This document shows, piece by piece, positions 1 to 10,000 of a stretch of 34,057 nt of DNA (positions within the stretch are counted from its first letter, which is position 1; each line of letters opens with the position of its first letter). The DNA lies in the IMG/VR virus record IMGVR_UViG_3300032073_000109, positions 1-34,057 of that record. One strand, 5' to 3'. This stretch comes from a virus. Made by a program: the position numbers and the translations under genes. Under the pieces are notes generated by a model. That model saw only the letters and a list, made by a program, of their open reading frames with translations. It was not told the origin of the DNA and ran no database searches.

Positions 1-3000
1 GAGTTCGTTTCACTTCCGTTATTCCCAAAGGACAGATGTATGCTGACTAACTCACAATCTTTTGGTATAGGGAAACCAATATCAGAGCCTGAAGAACTCC
101 GAGTTGTGTTTTGTTCTGCGTCACCATAGCCCAAGAAGAATCCATTTGCATTTCCTGCTCCTGCCGTTGATGTAACGTAAAAGTCTCCTTCGGCAGCATT
201 TATGACAAACTCCCTATCAGCAGGAGTAGATAACTTCCTGATGCTGATTTGCGATTGGTTAACCTCAGTTGAGATGTTTGTATTCTGCTGTGCATCTATT
301 CTTATCCTGATGTAATCGTTAGCAGTATGCTGATAGATGAAAGAGGCAGAAAGACCTGAACCACCGGAAGCCTCTCTTGTGTAGACCTGTGACCTTGACT
401 GTGTGATAGTTGTGAGGTTAGAAGAAAAGGAATCGTTGCTCGCAGTCTGAGCGAAGGCGAATATCCTTGTTCTGTCAGCCCCAGTGCTACCATCATCATT
501 AATGGGAAGGCTGTAAGAAACCTCATAGTATCCAGCATCAACGATTCTGATATGTCCATCAGCACCTTTCGATGCGTTGCCTGAAGGGTCTAATACCTCA
601 GTATCGAATGGTATGGTTCGCTCTGTTAGGTCTACATCGGTGTTTCCACTGTCCATATACACAACAGGTTTCGACCCGTCACTCTCTGCACTACTTCCTC
701 CACCACCTGCGTTTGCATCTACATACGCCTTGACAGATTGTTGTGTCGGTACTCTTGAAGCGGAGTTTGAAGCCATGTTGTCTTCGTCAATTGCTGCAAG
801 GACTGAGTTACCTGCTACTAGCAAATCGTTGAAGTGTCCTTCTGACCATCGCTTTCCATCTTGTCCAAGTGCAACAACTCCATTACCACCCGGTCTGATT
901 ATAGTATCTTGAATTATGAACTGAACAGTGTTGTCTATCGCAAAAGACATGTAATTATCAGTTCCAAAATCAATGTAGGCATCGGATGCTCCATAACCTA
1001 CTTTCAACGAGGAGTTCAGAATAGAAGCAATACCTGTTTGTGCCTCTGTTATCGCAATGTCATTTGCATTAGCGGTTATACCAGTTCCACCAATTACATT
1101 GAGTGTAGCAGAACCACTTGATGCTCCACCAGTTAAACCAGTACCTGCTACAACTGCGGTAATATCACCACTACCACCTGCACTAGCAACAAGGTCAATT
1201 GTACCATCAGCATCCTGATACGTTGCAGTAATGTTAGTCTCAGTGTTACTAGAGAACATCGCACCTACGATATCTTGCACTTGTTCAGTAGTAAGATTAC
1301 TATCTGTATCAGTAGTATAGCCATAAGCCTCAATCTTCTCCTTGATTGCTTGAGAAGTCATTAGGGAAGTGTCATTATCGGAGAAAGAAGTGTTGATTGT
1401 AGTGACTCTAGCACCAGTTCCAATCCGCAATCCTGAATCACTGATATCGATTCTAGAACTTCCTCCCGTTTGGAATTCCTGAGTATCAGTACCGAAGATT
1501 AGTCTGTTTTGTCCAGTCTGCCCTGCGTGTGCTAAGGCGTAAGCAACTGCGATACTACCGTCAACGTGTAATTCTGTTTCAGGAGTAGTAGTACCTATTC
1601 CGACATTACCATTAGTAGTCAAGATTGACAAACGTGCTATCGAATTATCTGTATAATCTTCTGCGGCATTGTAACTGGACATGGGGCTGCTTGTTCCTGC
1701 GGATAATTCTAACCTGCCTCTTCCATACGCATCAGTAGCGACAAACCTAACGCCAGCACCTATCCTACTACCTGTCTGTCCCGATGAGTCCTCGTTATTG
1801 TAGAACAACAGAGAGCCTATCTTGTCATCAGCAGCATAATCAGCATCTCTAGCATTGAGTAAGATAGTGGGGTTATTGGTAGCAGTGACATCAAGTAACG
1901 CTCTAGGAGTAGTAGTACCCATTCCGACTTTGCCATCCTCATCAATCGTCATTCTGACTGATGGAGAACCACTACCATCTGCATCTGTTCTGAATTGTAA
2001 GTAGCCACCACGACCTGAGCCATTTGACAGGGCATCTATCGTAGCACCTACACCAGCACCTGATGAATCTGCATTATAGAACTCAATCCCGCCGAAGATA
2101 GTATCACTGGGATAGGATGTGTTCGTGCTTGATAGTCGTAGATATGCTGCGCCTGTGCCTTGTTCTGTAATCTCAAGTAATCTATCAGGACTAGTAGTGC
2201 CTATTCCAACCGCATTTGCACTAGCATCAGAGAAGAAATTTGTCGAACCATCGTCTGATTTAATCAGCACATCCACGTTTCTCTCGGAGTTGTTGAATGT
2301 GATTTGGTTCGATGCAATTCGTAGGTTCTCTCTTGGACTTCCCATTTCATACAGTTTGAATTGGAATGCGGCATTTTCAGTAGCATCGGTTTCATCTTCA
2401 ATGAAGGTTATGATTTCACCATAAGTCACTTTCTCATCATTGTCATTCTCGCCTGTGAACTTGATATTACCGATAACATCGTTCACGGCGGGAGAAGCAG
2501 AATGCCTATACAAGTCGAATGTAGGTGCGGAGGCATTACCCGCCTCTGTTGATTCTAGCAACAACAACGTGCCGGTTGCGGTGCTTTTGACATGAAGTGG
2601 TGCATCAGGACTCGTAGTGCCTATTCCGACATCACCATCACTCTTGACTGTAAGATGGGGTGTGGATAAAGTTCCACTAGAACCGCCTCTTATGTTGACA
2701 TCGCCGTGTGCGTTATGAAGACCAAGTGTGTTCGGTGTACCTTGCCAATTGATGCCTACATCATGGTCAGTAGTGCCACCAGCATTGGTTAGTTGAATCA
2801 TGTAGTAATCTGCATCTTGGTCTTCCACTAAGAATGTCCCATCAGTCCTTGTGTTTCCTTGAACGTGTAGTTTTTCTTTGGGGTCTGATTCATTTATACC
2901 GACATCCTTAGTTAAGTGAGTCCTGTTCCAATAGAACTGTGCATGAGTTTGGTTGTATCTCATTATCCTTATATCGTTATCAGTGGTTGTTCCTATTGGG

Positions 3001-6000
3001 ACTGGGTTCGGGTCATCGAATGCCTTAGAGAAAGTCCACCTCAAACCACCTGCAACATCAAGGAGAACAGTATCCTCAGTCACTCCTGTTCCAGCAGGGT
3101 CATCTGTTTCCTCCCTCGTTATCTTCAAAGTACCATTCATTATCTCTAATGCTTCATCAGGACTCGTAGTGCCTATTCCTACTTTACCATCTTGTAAAAT
3201 ACTCATGGCTTCAATGGCAGTTCCTTGTTGGTTATCCATGAACATAGCATATCTATTACCTGTTCCACTACCACTACCCATGTACTTCATTGAGAAACCG
3301 TATTGACCGCTATCACTTTCTCCACTGTTGTTGTTTTGCTCCCCATCTATTCTAAGCAAAGTAATGTCATTACTATTTCCACCTGCTCCTATTCTAATAG
3401 CCGTTCCCGCATTGGATGAAATAGTAGGTAATATTCTAACTGAACCACTTTGAACATCTAACTTATATTCGGGACTCGTAGTGCCTATTCCGACCTTACC
3501 ATCATACGTGACTCTCATCTTTTCAGTAGGTGCGGCATTTGCTGAATTTGTTCCTCTAGTGTTAATTCTAAAATCTGCTCTATTGTCACCTGTGCCATTT
3601 TCTTCTGCACTTAAACTAACACTAGGAACTGTATCACTGCTGAAGTGCGAAAGACCGAGATGTGCAATGCCTTCGACAGAACCACTTGTTCCACCTGCGG
3701 TTGTGAATAAAGCAACGACTTCATCATTAGCCCCACCTTGAACATGAAGTGCAGCATCGGGAGAAGTAGTGCCTATCCCAAGTCTAGTGTTAGTTCCATC
3801 AATTGTTAGAACATCATTGCCAGCAGATGTGAATGTCATCGAGTCATCGCCTATGACTATCTGCTCACTTGATTCTTGGTTTCTTCTTATGGAGAAATCA
3901 CCGTTGTAGGATGCTATTGCATTCTCACCAATAACCAAGTCACGATTGAAGTAAAACCTAGTTCTGTCTGTGCTGATATGAGCAAACCCTGAGTTCTGTG
4001 GCCCGAACTCGATGTATCCGTTTTGATTGACTACCTTCAGTGACCTTCCTGTTCCCTTTGAATCGGCAACCCAACCGTCAATTGACTCATCATACAGGAA
4101 AGTCGGATTAGTGGCTGTTCCTCTGTCTATCTCTATTCCTGATGTTCCTGCTGTTATACCTGCTCCTGTTTCACCATCGTTCAATACTATTGTATTGTCT
4201 TCGACATTGAGATTATCAGTGTCTAATGTAGTAGTAGTCCCACTAACAGTTAAATTACCACTAACCACTAGATTGTTCGCTACTGTTGTTTGAGCATCTG
4301 CTACTGTTAGTCTTGTCGTGCCTTGTGTCTTGAGGTTTATGGGCGAAGAAGCGTTTGAAGTAATGATGTCCAAGTTTGTTCCTGCTGTGTAGAACCTAAC
4401 ATCATAGTCATCGGAGAATGGGTTCTTCATATCTATGAAAGCACCATTAGGCCCACCCATCTCAATAGAACCAAAATCAGTGCTTTCGATGTTGAGTCTT
4501 GTTCCATGTAAATGAGCAGATGCCTTGATGTCACCAACCACATGAAGTGCTTCATCAGGAGTTGTAGTACCTATTCCAACTCTTTGTTCACTACCATCGA
4601 ATCTGACGTATTCAGTGCTGCCTACCTTTACGATTAAATCATTATCAGGCTCTAATTCTATATGCCCATCTGAGCCTATGTGCAAATCCTCGGATGAATC
4701 TGTATCTGCATAGATGTAGGTGTCTGTGGAATCGAAGTATATTTTCTTATTTTCACCCATAGACAGGTCGCTTCCAACTATCACCTTGTCATTGACAGCA
4801 TCCAAGTCAAGCATCTTGACATGAGCAGAACCATTGTGGGCATACAACTCCAAGTTGTCAGAATTGTTGTATGTCTTGATGTAGCCCGGTCCTGAGCCAT
4901 AGCCGAGGAATAGGCCATTCATGGTGGCAAAGCCATCAGCAGTAAGTAATGCTGAACCTGCTTGGTTAACATTTCCAACGCTTATCGAACCAGTGTATTT
5001 CACGTTGTCATCGGTCTGTGTTCCGAATACTATGTCTCCACCTAAGTCTGAGTTCAGTGCAGATACTACCTGTGCATTGGATAGTTGGGTGTTAGTATCC
5101 GTTGGTGTCTCCCAAGCAACTCCGCTTCCTGTTGAAGTTAATACTTGTCCGTCACTACCTTGACCACCATTTATCTTGAAGTTCTCAGAATCAACTAAAC
5201 CAAAGTAAGAATTTTTGAACTTGAGAGATGAAGTTCCTAAATCCACATCGTTATCAACGGGCGGATAAACTGCACCATCTGTAATGTAAATTTGGTCATC
5301 ACCATTTGCTCTGAGTCTTAATTGATTGGACGAATGCATATAGGTGATTCCGCCAGCAATCGAATTAGAGGAATTAAAGAAAAAGATAGCATCGTTATTC
5401 ACATTTCCATTACTATCCCTTTTGAAATTAAGACGACCATACAAAGAAGAAATATCTATGTCTCCTGTTTCATCAAGCGTTCCTGTTATTGTTGGGGTTG
5501 CTATTGTCGGTGAAGTCAGCGTTTTGTTAGTGAGGGTTTGAGTTCCTGTAAGCGTAGCAACTGTCGAATCAATGGCTAGAGTTATGTTTCCACTTGAACC
5601 ACTATTTGCCCCACCAATACCTGTTCCAGTTGTAATTGTCTGATTGTTCTGTCCACCTGCACCTGCTGCAACCCAAGTAAAACCACCTGATGTAGAATCA
5701 AAACTTAGTAGATAGTTATCAACAGCAGTGTTTGTTGCTTTTAGATTCGCTTCATCTATTACGTTGTCTGCTATGACAGTAGCACCATCAGCAGTAGATG
5801 TTACTTCTCCACTATGATTGGGATGAACATAATTATTTGCTGATGTTGCGATACCATCTAATTTACTTTTGAGAGCATTAGTGAAGTTGTTTTGGGTTAA
5901 ACCGCCATCTCCTACTGTATACTCGGTATTTGGTGTTGTGACTGAGCCTCCTAGTGATATAGCAGCACCGTTAATTGTTATCGATGGGTTTGCTAATTTA

Positions 6001-7097
6001 GCATTAGTAATAGAGGGTATTCTATTGATGTTGAGAGTTCCTGTCCCTATCTTAGATGCATCCAAACTAGGAATATGAGATGCAGATAAGTTGGCTGTGA
6101 TATCACCAGCAGAAGATAGTGCTATTCCGCCCGAAGCAGATACTGCTACTGTTCCGTCTGCATTAGGTAAGAGAATTGTTTTATCGTCTCCACTTACTGT
6201 TCCTCCTTTTAATGTAATTTCAGTTGCCGCATTGCCCGCACCTTCAAAGACAACACCATTACTTGTTGATACAGTCTCTACATTGTTAGTAGTAACAGTA
6301 CCCGTTACAGTCAAACTTCCTGCTACGGACATGTCATTGTTTACAGTGATAGTTCCACTGCTGGATGTTCCAAGTGAATAATTAGCGACATCGTTCAGCA
6401 AGGCAGTTATCTCGGCTGCTGTTTGGTCATCGGTAGCGTCTGAGTCTCCTGTGAAACCTAAGTTCGCTAGTGTTAGTGTCCTAGTGGAAATCGAAGCGTT
6501 TGCGTCTGTGACATGTCCTAGTGTGTCAGTAGTCACATTGAAGTCCAAGTCTGATATGACCGTTGCACCTGTCAATAGCCCTGTATCGATGTTTATGTCA
6601 TCTCCATCATGAGTTGGATGAGAGTAGACAGTATCCGTTTGGTGAGTATCAATCATACTATGAATATCAGCAGGGGTAAATCTTCTAACAGCCGTTACAG
6701 TTCCATCTGTTCTTTCTTGTGAAGAAACTGCTGAAACTTGACTGTTGTATGCAGTTTCTACTTGTGCATTACTCAACTGTGTGTTAGTGTCACCAGTTCC
6801 TGTTATCGTTACTGCACCTGTTGCACCACTAATCGATATATTGCTTCCAGCGACAATAGAAGTAACACCATTGTTTGTTGATATATAGTCGAATACTGCA
6901 TCACCAGTAACTAAGTTAGCATTGCCATTAGCAATAGACCCTGATGTTGCTGCTATCGTTGAATTGAATGTCAGAGAACCATCATCATTGACTTCGATTG
7001 TCTTTTTTGTATCATTAGCACCAGTGACTTCTATCTTTGGTTTTGCTGTATTCCCAGTGTTAGGTGTAATTAGAATGTCCTTGTCTGAGTTACCCAT
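1..7097 (-). CDS. Giant repeat-built tail fibre protein, 3' end beyond the window
   Basis: This frame starts with ATG at 7097, overlapping the stop of the upstream fibre gene (TAATG), and I read it open to the window edge, giving at least 2365 residues. It should be a trimeric tail fibre that contacts the host. The N-terminal third is low-complexity beta-rich sequence with TNTQLSNAQV, KLDGIATSANNY and TLTNKTLTSPTIATPTITGT motifs. The region 4.06-4.26 kb carries a NLTVSGTTTT module, followed by about nine repeats of the form VGIGTTSPDxxLHV from about 4.6 to 1.6 kb. Towards the distal end it has SRVPTQQSVKAYVD and then a glycine/serine-rich domain. A VGIGTTSP array often precedes an intramolecular chaperone domain (peptidase S74) in other phages, but no such domain is visible before the edge. 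Recognition as a fibre is firm; the receptor is unknown. Confidence 0.85.
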   Translation of the reverse strand, partial: MGNSDKDILITPNTGNTAKPKIEVTGANDTKKTIEVNDDGSLTFNSTIAATSGSIANGNANLVTGDAVFDYISTNNGVTSIVAGSNISISGATGAVTITGTGDTNTQLSNAQVETAYNSQVSAVSSQERTDGTVTAVRRFTPADIHSMIDTHQTDTVYSHPTHDGDDINIDTGLLTGATVISDLDFNVTTDTLGHVTDANASISTRTLTLANLGFTGDSDATDDQTAAEITALLNDVANYSLGTSSSGTITVNNDMSVAGSLTVTGTVTTNNVETVSTSNGVVFEGAGNAATEITLKGGTVSGDDKTILLPNADGTVAVSASGGIALSSAGDITANLSASHIPSLDASKIGTGTLNINRIPSITNAKLANPSITINGAAISLGGSVTTPNTEYTVGDGGLTQNNFTNALKSKLDGIATSANNYVHPNHSGEVTSTADGATVIADNVIDEANLKATNTAVDNYLLSFDSTSGGFTWVAAGAGGQNNQTITTGTGIGGANSGSSGNITLAIDSTVATLTGTQTLTNKTLTSPTIATPTITGTLDETGDIDISSLYGRLNFKRDSNGNVNNDAIFFFNSSNSIAGGITYMHSSNQLRLRANGDDQIYITDGAVYPPVDNDVDLGTSSLKFKNSYFGLVDSENFKINGGQGSDGQVLTSTGSGVAWETPTDTNTQLSNAQVVSALNSDLGGDIVFGTQTDDNVKYTGSISVGNVNQAGSALLTADGFATMNGLFLGYGSGPGYIKTYNNSDNLELYAHNGSAHVKMLDLDAVNDKVIVGSDLSMGENKKIYFDSTDTYIYADTDSSEDLHIGSDGHIELEPDNDLIVKVGSTEYVRFDGSEQRVGIGTTTPDEALHVVGDIKASAHLHGTRLNIESTDFGSIEMGGPNGAFIDMKNPFSDDYDVRFYTAGTNLDIITSNASSPINLKTQGTTRLTVADAQTTVANNLVVSGNLTVSGTTTTLDTDNLNVEDNTIVLNDGETGAGITAGTSGIEIDRGTATNPTFLYDESIDGWVADSKGTGRSLKVVNQNGYIEFGPQNSGFAHISTDRTRFYFNRDLVIGENAIASYNGDFSIRRNQESSEQIVIGDDSMTFTSAGNDVLTIDGTNTRLGIGTTSPDAALHVQGGANDEVVALFTTAGGTSGSVEGIAHLGLSHFSSDTVPSVSLSAEENGTGDNRADFRINTRGTNSANAAPTEKMRVTYDGKVGIGTTSPEYKLDVQSGSVRILPTISSNAGTAIRIGAGGNSNDITLLRIDGEQNNNSGESDSGQYGFSMKYMGSGSGTGNRYAMFMDNQQGTAIEAMSILQDGKVGIGTTSPDEALEIMNGTLKITREETDDPAGTGVTEDTVLLDVAGGLRWTFSKAFDDPNPVPIGTTTDNDIRIMRYNQTHAQFYWNRTHLTKDVGINESDPKEKLHVQGNTRTDGTFLVEDQDADYYMIQLTNAGGTTDHDVGINWQGTPNTLGLHNAHGDVNIRGGSSGTLSTPHLTVKSDGDVGIGTTSPDAPLHVKSTATGTLLLLESTEAGNASAPTFDLYRHSASPAVNDVIGNIKFTGENDNDEKVTYGEIITFIEDETDATENAAFQFKLYEMGSPRENLRIASNQITFNNSERNVDVLIKSDDGSTNFFSDASANAVGIGTTSPDRLLEITEQGTGAAYLRLSSTNTSYPSDTIFGGIEFYNADSSGAGVGATIDALSNGSGRGGYLQFRTDADGSGSPSVRMTIDEDGKVGMGTTTPRALLDVTATNNPTILLNARDADYAADDKIGSLLFYNNEDSSGQTGSRIGAGVRFVATDAYGRGRLELSAGTSSPMSSYNAAEDYTDNSIARLSILTTNGNVGIGTTTPETELHVDGSIAVAYALAHAGQTGQNRLIFGTDTQEFQTGGSSRIDISDSGLRIGTGARVTTINTSFSDNDTSLMTSQAIKEKIEAYGYTTDTDSNLTTEQVQDIVGAMFSSNTETNITATYQDADGTIDLVASAGGSGDITAVVAGTGLTGGASSGSATLNVIGGTGITANANDIAITEAQTGIASILNSSLKVGYGASDAYIDFGTDNYMSFAIDNTVQFIIQDTIIRPGGNGVVALGQDGKRWSEGHFNDLLVAGNSVLAAIDEDNMASNSASRVPTQQSVKAYVDANAGGGGSSAESDGSKPVVYMDSGNTDVDLTERTIPFDTEVLDPSGNASKGADGHIRIVDAGYYEVSYSLPINDDGSTGADRTRIFAFAQTASNDSFSSNLTTITQSRSQVYTREASGGSGLSASFIYQHTANDYIRIRIDAQQNTNISTEVNQSQISIRKLSTPADREFVINAAEGDFYVTSTAGAGNANGFFLGYGDAEQNTTRSSSGSDIGFPIPKDCELVSIHLSFGNNGSETN
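1560..4600 (-). repeat. Array of about nine VGIGTTSPD-type fibre repeats
   Basis: Within the partial fibre gene the motif V/L-G-I/M-G-T-T-S/T-P recurs near 4570, 3770, 3485, 3170, 2620, 2200, 1915 and 1600. A degenerate copy (VGINESDPKEKLHV) lies near 2890. Each copy begins a unit of irregular length, about 70-270 residues. DNA identity is high at the motif: the plus-strand string ctcgtagtgcctattcc occurs at three places. Such repeats are typical of long beta-structured fibre shafts and are likely sites of homologous exchange. Confidence 0.8.
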
Positions 7098-10000
7098 TAG
7101 TATTCAACCTCCATCTTTCCAACATCCTTTCTCTCACCATGAATCAGATAGAAACAGTCAATGCCCTCGTCTGCTGCGTTTGCTACGAACACACGGTTGT
7201 CTTCTATCTTTTCCACATATAACATTTGGAAGTCACCATTAGCAGTAAGTTGAACGCTAATTGTATCCTCATCAACTAACTCTGTCCAATACTCAGGAAG
7301 AGCAATCGACACACCCATATTGTCGCTACCTGTTATTCTACCTCTATGATATACACCATGTTCCGGTCCTTCAAGAGAACCGTGTTGTAGTGTCTTACCT
7401 TCTTGTGTTGGGTGTGGAATAACGAAAGACTTGGTTTGTGCAGCAAACGAGCCTTCAACTTGTAGTTTGTATCCGGGGGTTGCTGTACCAATACCAACAC
7501 GGTTGTTTGTGCTGTCTATCTTGAATGTGTTAGTGTCTACTGTGACATCTCCTGATACAGTTAGAGAGGATAGTGTTCCAACGCTTGTTATTCCTGATTG
7601 TGCAGCATTTACGTTCAGTGTGTCTCCACTCAGAGTCAAACCAGTTCCAGCAGTTAGGTTTGTGTCGTCTGAGATGTCTATCTGACCTAGTGTAATTGCT
7701 TGACCGCTTATGCTCAGATAGTCATGACTGCTAGTAACAAGTGTGACATCCGTTGAGACCTGTGTTCCAGCAGCATCTACTCCTAACGCAGTTCTTGCAG
7801 CAGCCGCACTTGTAGCACCAGTTCCTCCGCTTGAGATTGGTATTGTTCCACCAGTTATTTGTTGTCCACTTAATGATAGATAATTTGTGTTTGCAAGAGT
7901 TACAGGAACTGAATTATCTGTTCCTGCTACATCCACATTCAAGTTAGTTCTAGCATTGGATTGCTCTGTTCCACTAAGTCCTTGTGAAGCAGTATCTACT
8001 CTGAGTCTGTTTCCTAATGCAGTGGTAACTGTTGCAGAGAAAGTAGCATCGTCATTTATTGCTGCTGCTAGTTCATTGAGTGTATTCAATGCACCCGGAG
8101 CAGAGTCAACTAATCCCGCTACTTCGGTATCCACATAAGCCTTGATTGATTGTTGAGTAGCAAGATGCGTTGCAGAATTAGAAGTCATATCATCTTCATC
8201 TTTTACTGGTACTGTCAATTCAACGGTATCACTAGAAGTGTCATAGGTTGAAGTGATAAATGTCTCAGTATTTCCTGTGAACATACCACCTGCGAAGTCA
8301 CGAACCTGTGCTTGAGATAGTTGTGTATCTGTATTCGCAAGGGTTTCTGATGCGGTTGATACACTTGTGACATGACCGTTTGAATCAAATTCTAAGTTCT
8401 GTATGTATGTTCTTCCTGAGTTACTTGTGTTGCTTGCAGCCCCACTAATAGTTGGGTGTGCAGTGAGGTATGTGCTTGCATCAATAGTGTAAGTACCTGC
8501 GCCTGTTCTTTTCATCAAGCCATTGCTAGTGAAGTCTCCATCCATTATCGCTCCGGCTGCTGCTACATTTGTCGCATCTGTGACATCAGCAGATGATTCA
8601 ATATTGTCTAATTTTGCTCCATCAACTGAGAGGTCTCTACCATCGAATTGTTGTGTAGAGTTGAAAGTTATGTTACCTGACATTGTTCCGCCTGATTTTG
8701 GTAGGGCTGCGTCAGCAGTCGTTCCTTGTGCAGCAGTGGCATAATCAGAGGAATCGAATGCTTTTACTTCCGATAGATTAGTTATCTCACTATCCATCAA
8801 CGCACCTGCGGCTGTGACATTAGCAGTGTCAGTTACATCTGCTGATGTTTCGATTCCTGATAGTTTAGTTCTCTCTGATGATGAGATTACTATTCCACTA
8901 CCTAAGTCAGTCAACCCACTTATTTTATCAACAGTTACTGCATCATCAGCAATTCTAGCCGTAGGAAATGTTCCTGAAGTAATCTTACTAGCAGCAAGAC
9001 TCGGTATTCTAGCAGTGCTGAAACTACCTGCGGTTATCTTCGATGCATTTAGATTCGGTATTCTAGTGGTTGTGAAAGTCCCTGCTGTTATCTTGGATGC
9101 GTTCAAAGTAGGAATGTCGGATTGTGAAAGACCATCATCTAGAATGTTTATTTCAGCAAGTGTAGCAGTTATCCCTAGATTTGTTAGTGCATTACTTTGC
9201 TCTGTTGCTGATATGGTTTGATTGTTGATATCTATCCTTAGCCTGTTTCCTAGTGCAGTGGTAATACCAGTAATATCACTGTCATTTGTTTGCAAGGCAG
9301 TGGCTAATTCTCCTAATGTGTCTAAAGTACCCGGAGCAGAGTTGACTAAATCTGATACTTTGTTCTCAACGAAAGTCTTGATAGACTGCTGGCTGGCTAC
9401 CTTAGTCGCAGAATTAGAGACCATGTTATCTTCATCTAGCAAGTCAGATGAGATTGAGTAGTTGTTAGCACTAGTAGCGATACCGTTTAGTTTCGTGTGG
9501 TCTGCGTCTGTGAATACATTGGAGTCAGTTGCTGCTTCAACAAGTGTTCGTATTTCAGATGCGGTTTGGTCTGCGGTTGCACCTGTCTCAATAGCATTCA
9601 ACTTGGTATGGTCATCATCAGTGAATACGTTTGAATTAGAGGCAGATTCAACTAGAGTTCTAATTTCTGCGGCAGTTTGGTCAGCAGTAGCAGCAGTTTC
9701 AATCCCTGCTAGTTTGTCAAACTGGTCATCAGTCATCAACCCATGAGCAGATGTTGTTGCATCAGGTATAGTAGCAGTAACTGTGGTAGCATCTGTTTTT
9801 GTTATGGTTAGCGTATTTCCACTGAATGCTACTGAACTTATTGGCTTACTTACTGAATCAATTGTCAGTCCCAAATCATTTCTTGAAATTGTAATGTCTC
9901 CTACACCTTGGATACCAATGGTTGTTCTTGAGCCATCTATACCATCGAGTGCAAGTTTCTTAGCATTCGATGTAGCACCATCAATAGCACTCAATGTATA

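Noticed and set aside
302-565. Minus-strand open frame of 87 codons
   Set aside because: It is in a different frame inside the partial fibre gene, whose own frame stays open through here and gives sensible fibre sequence.
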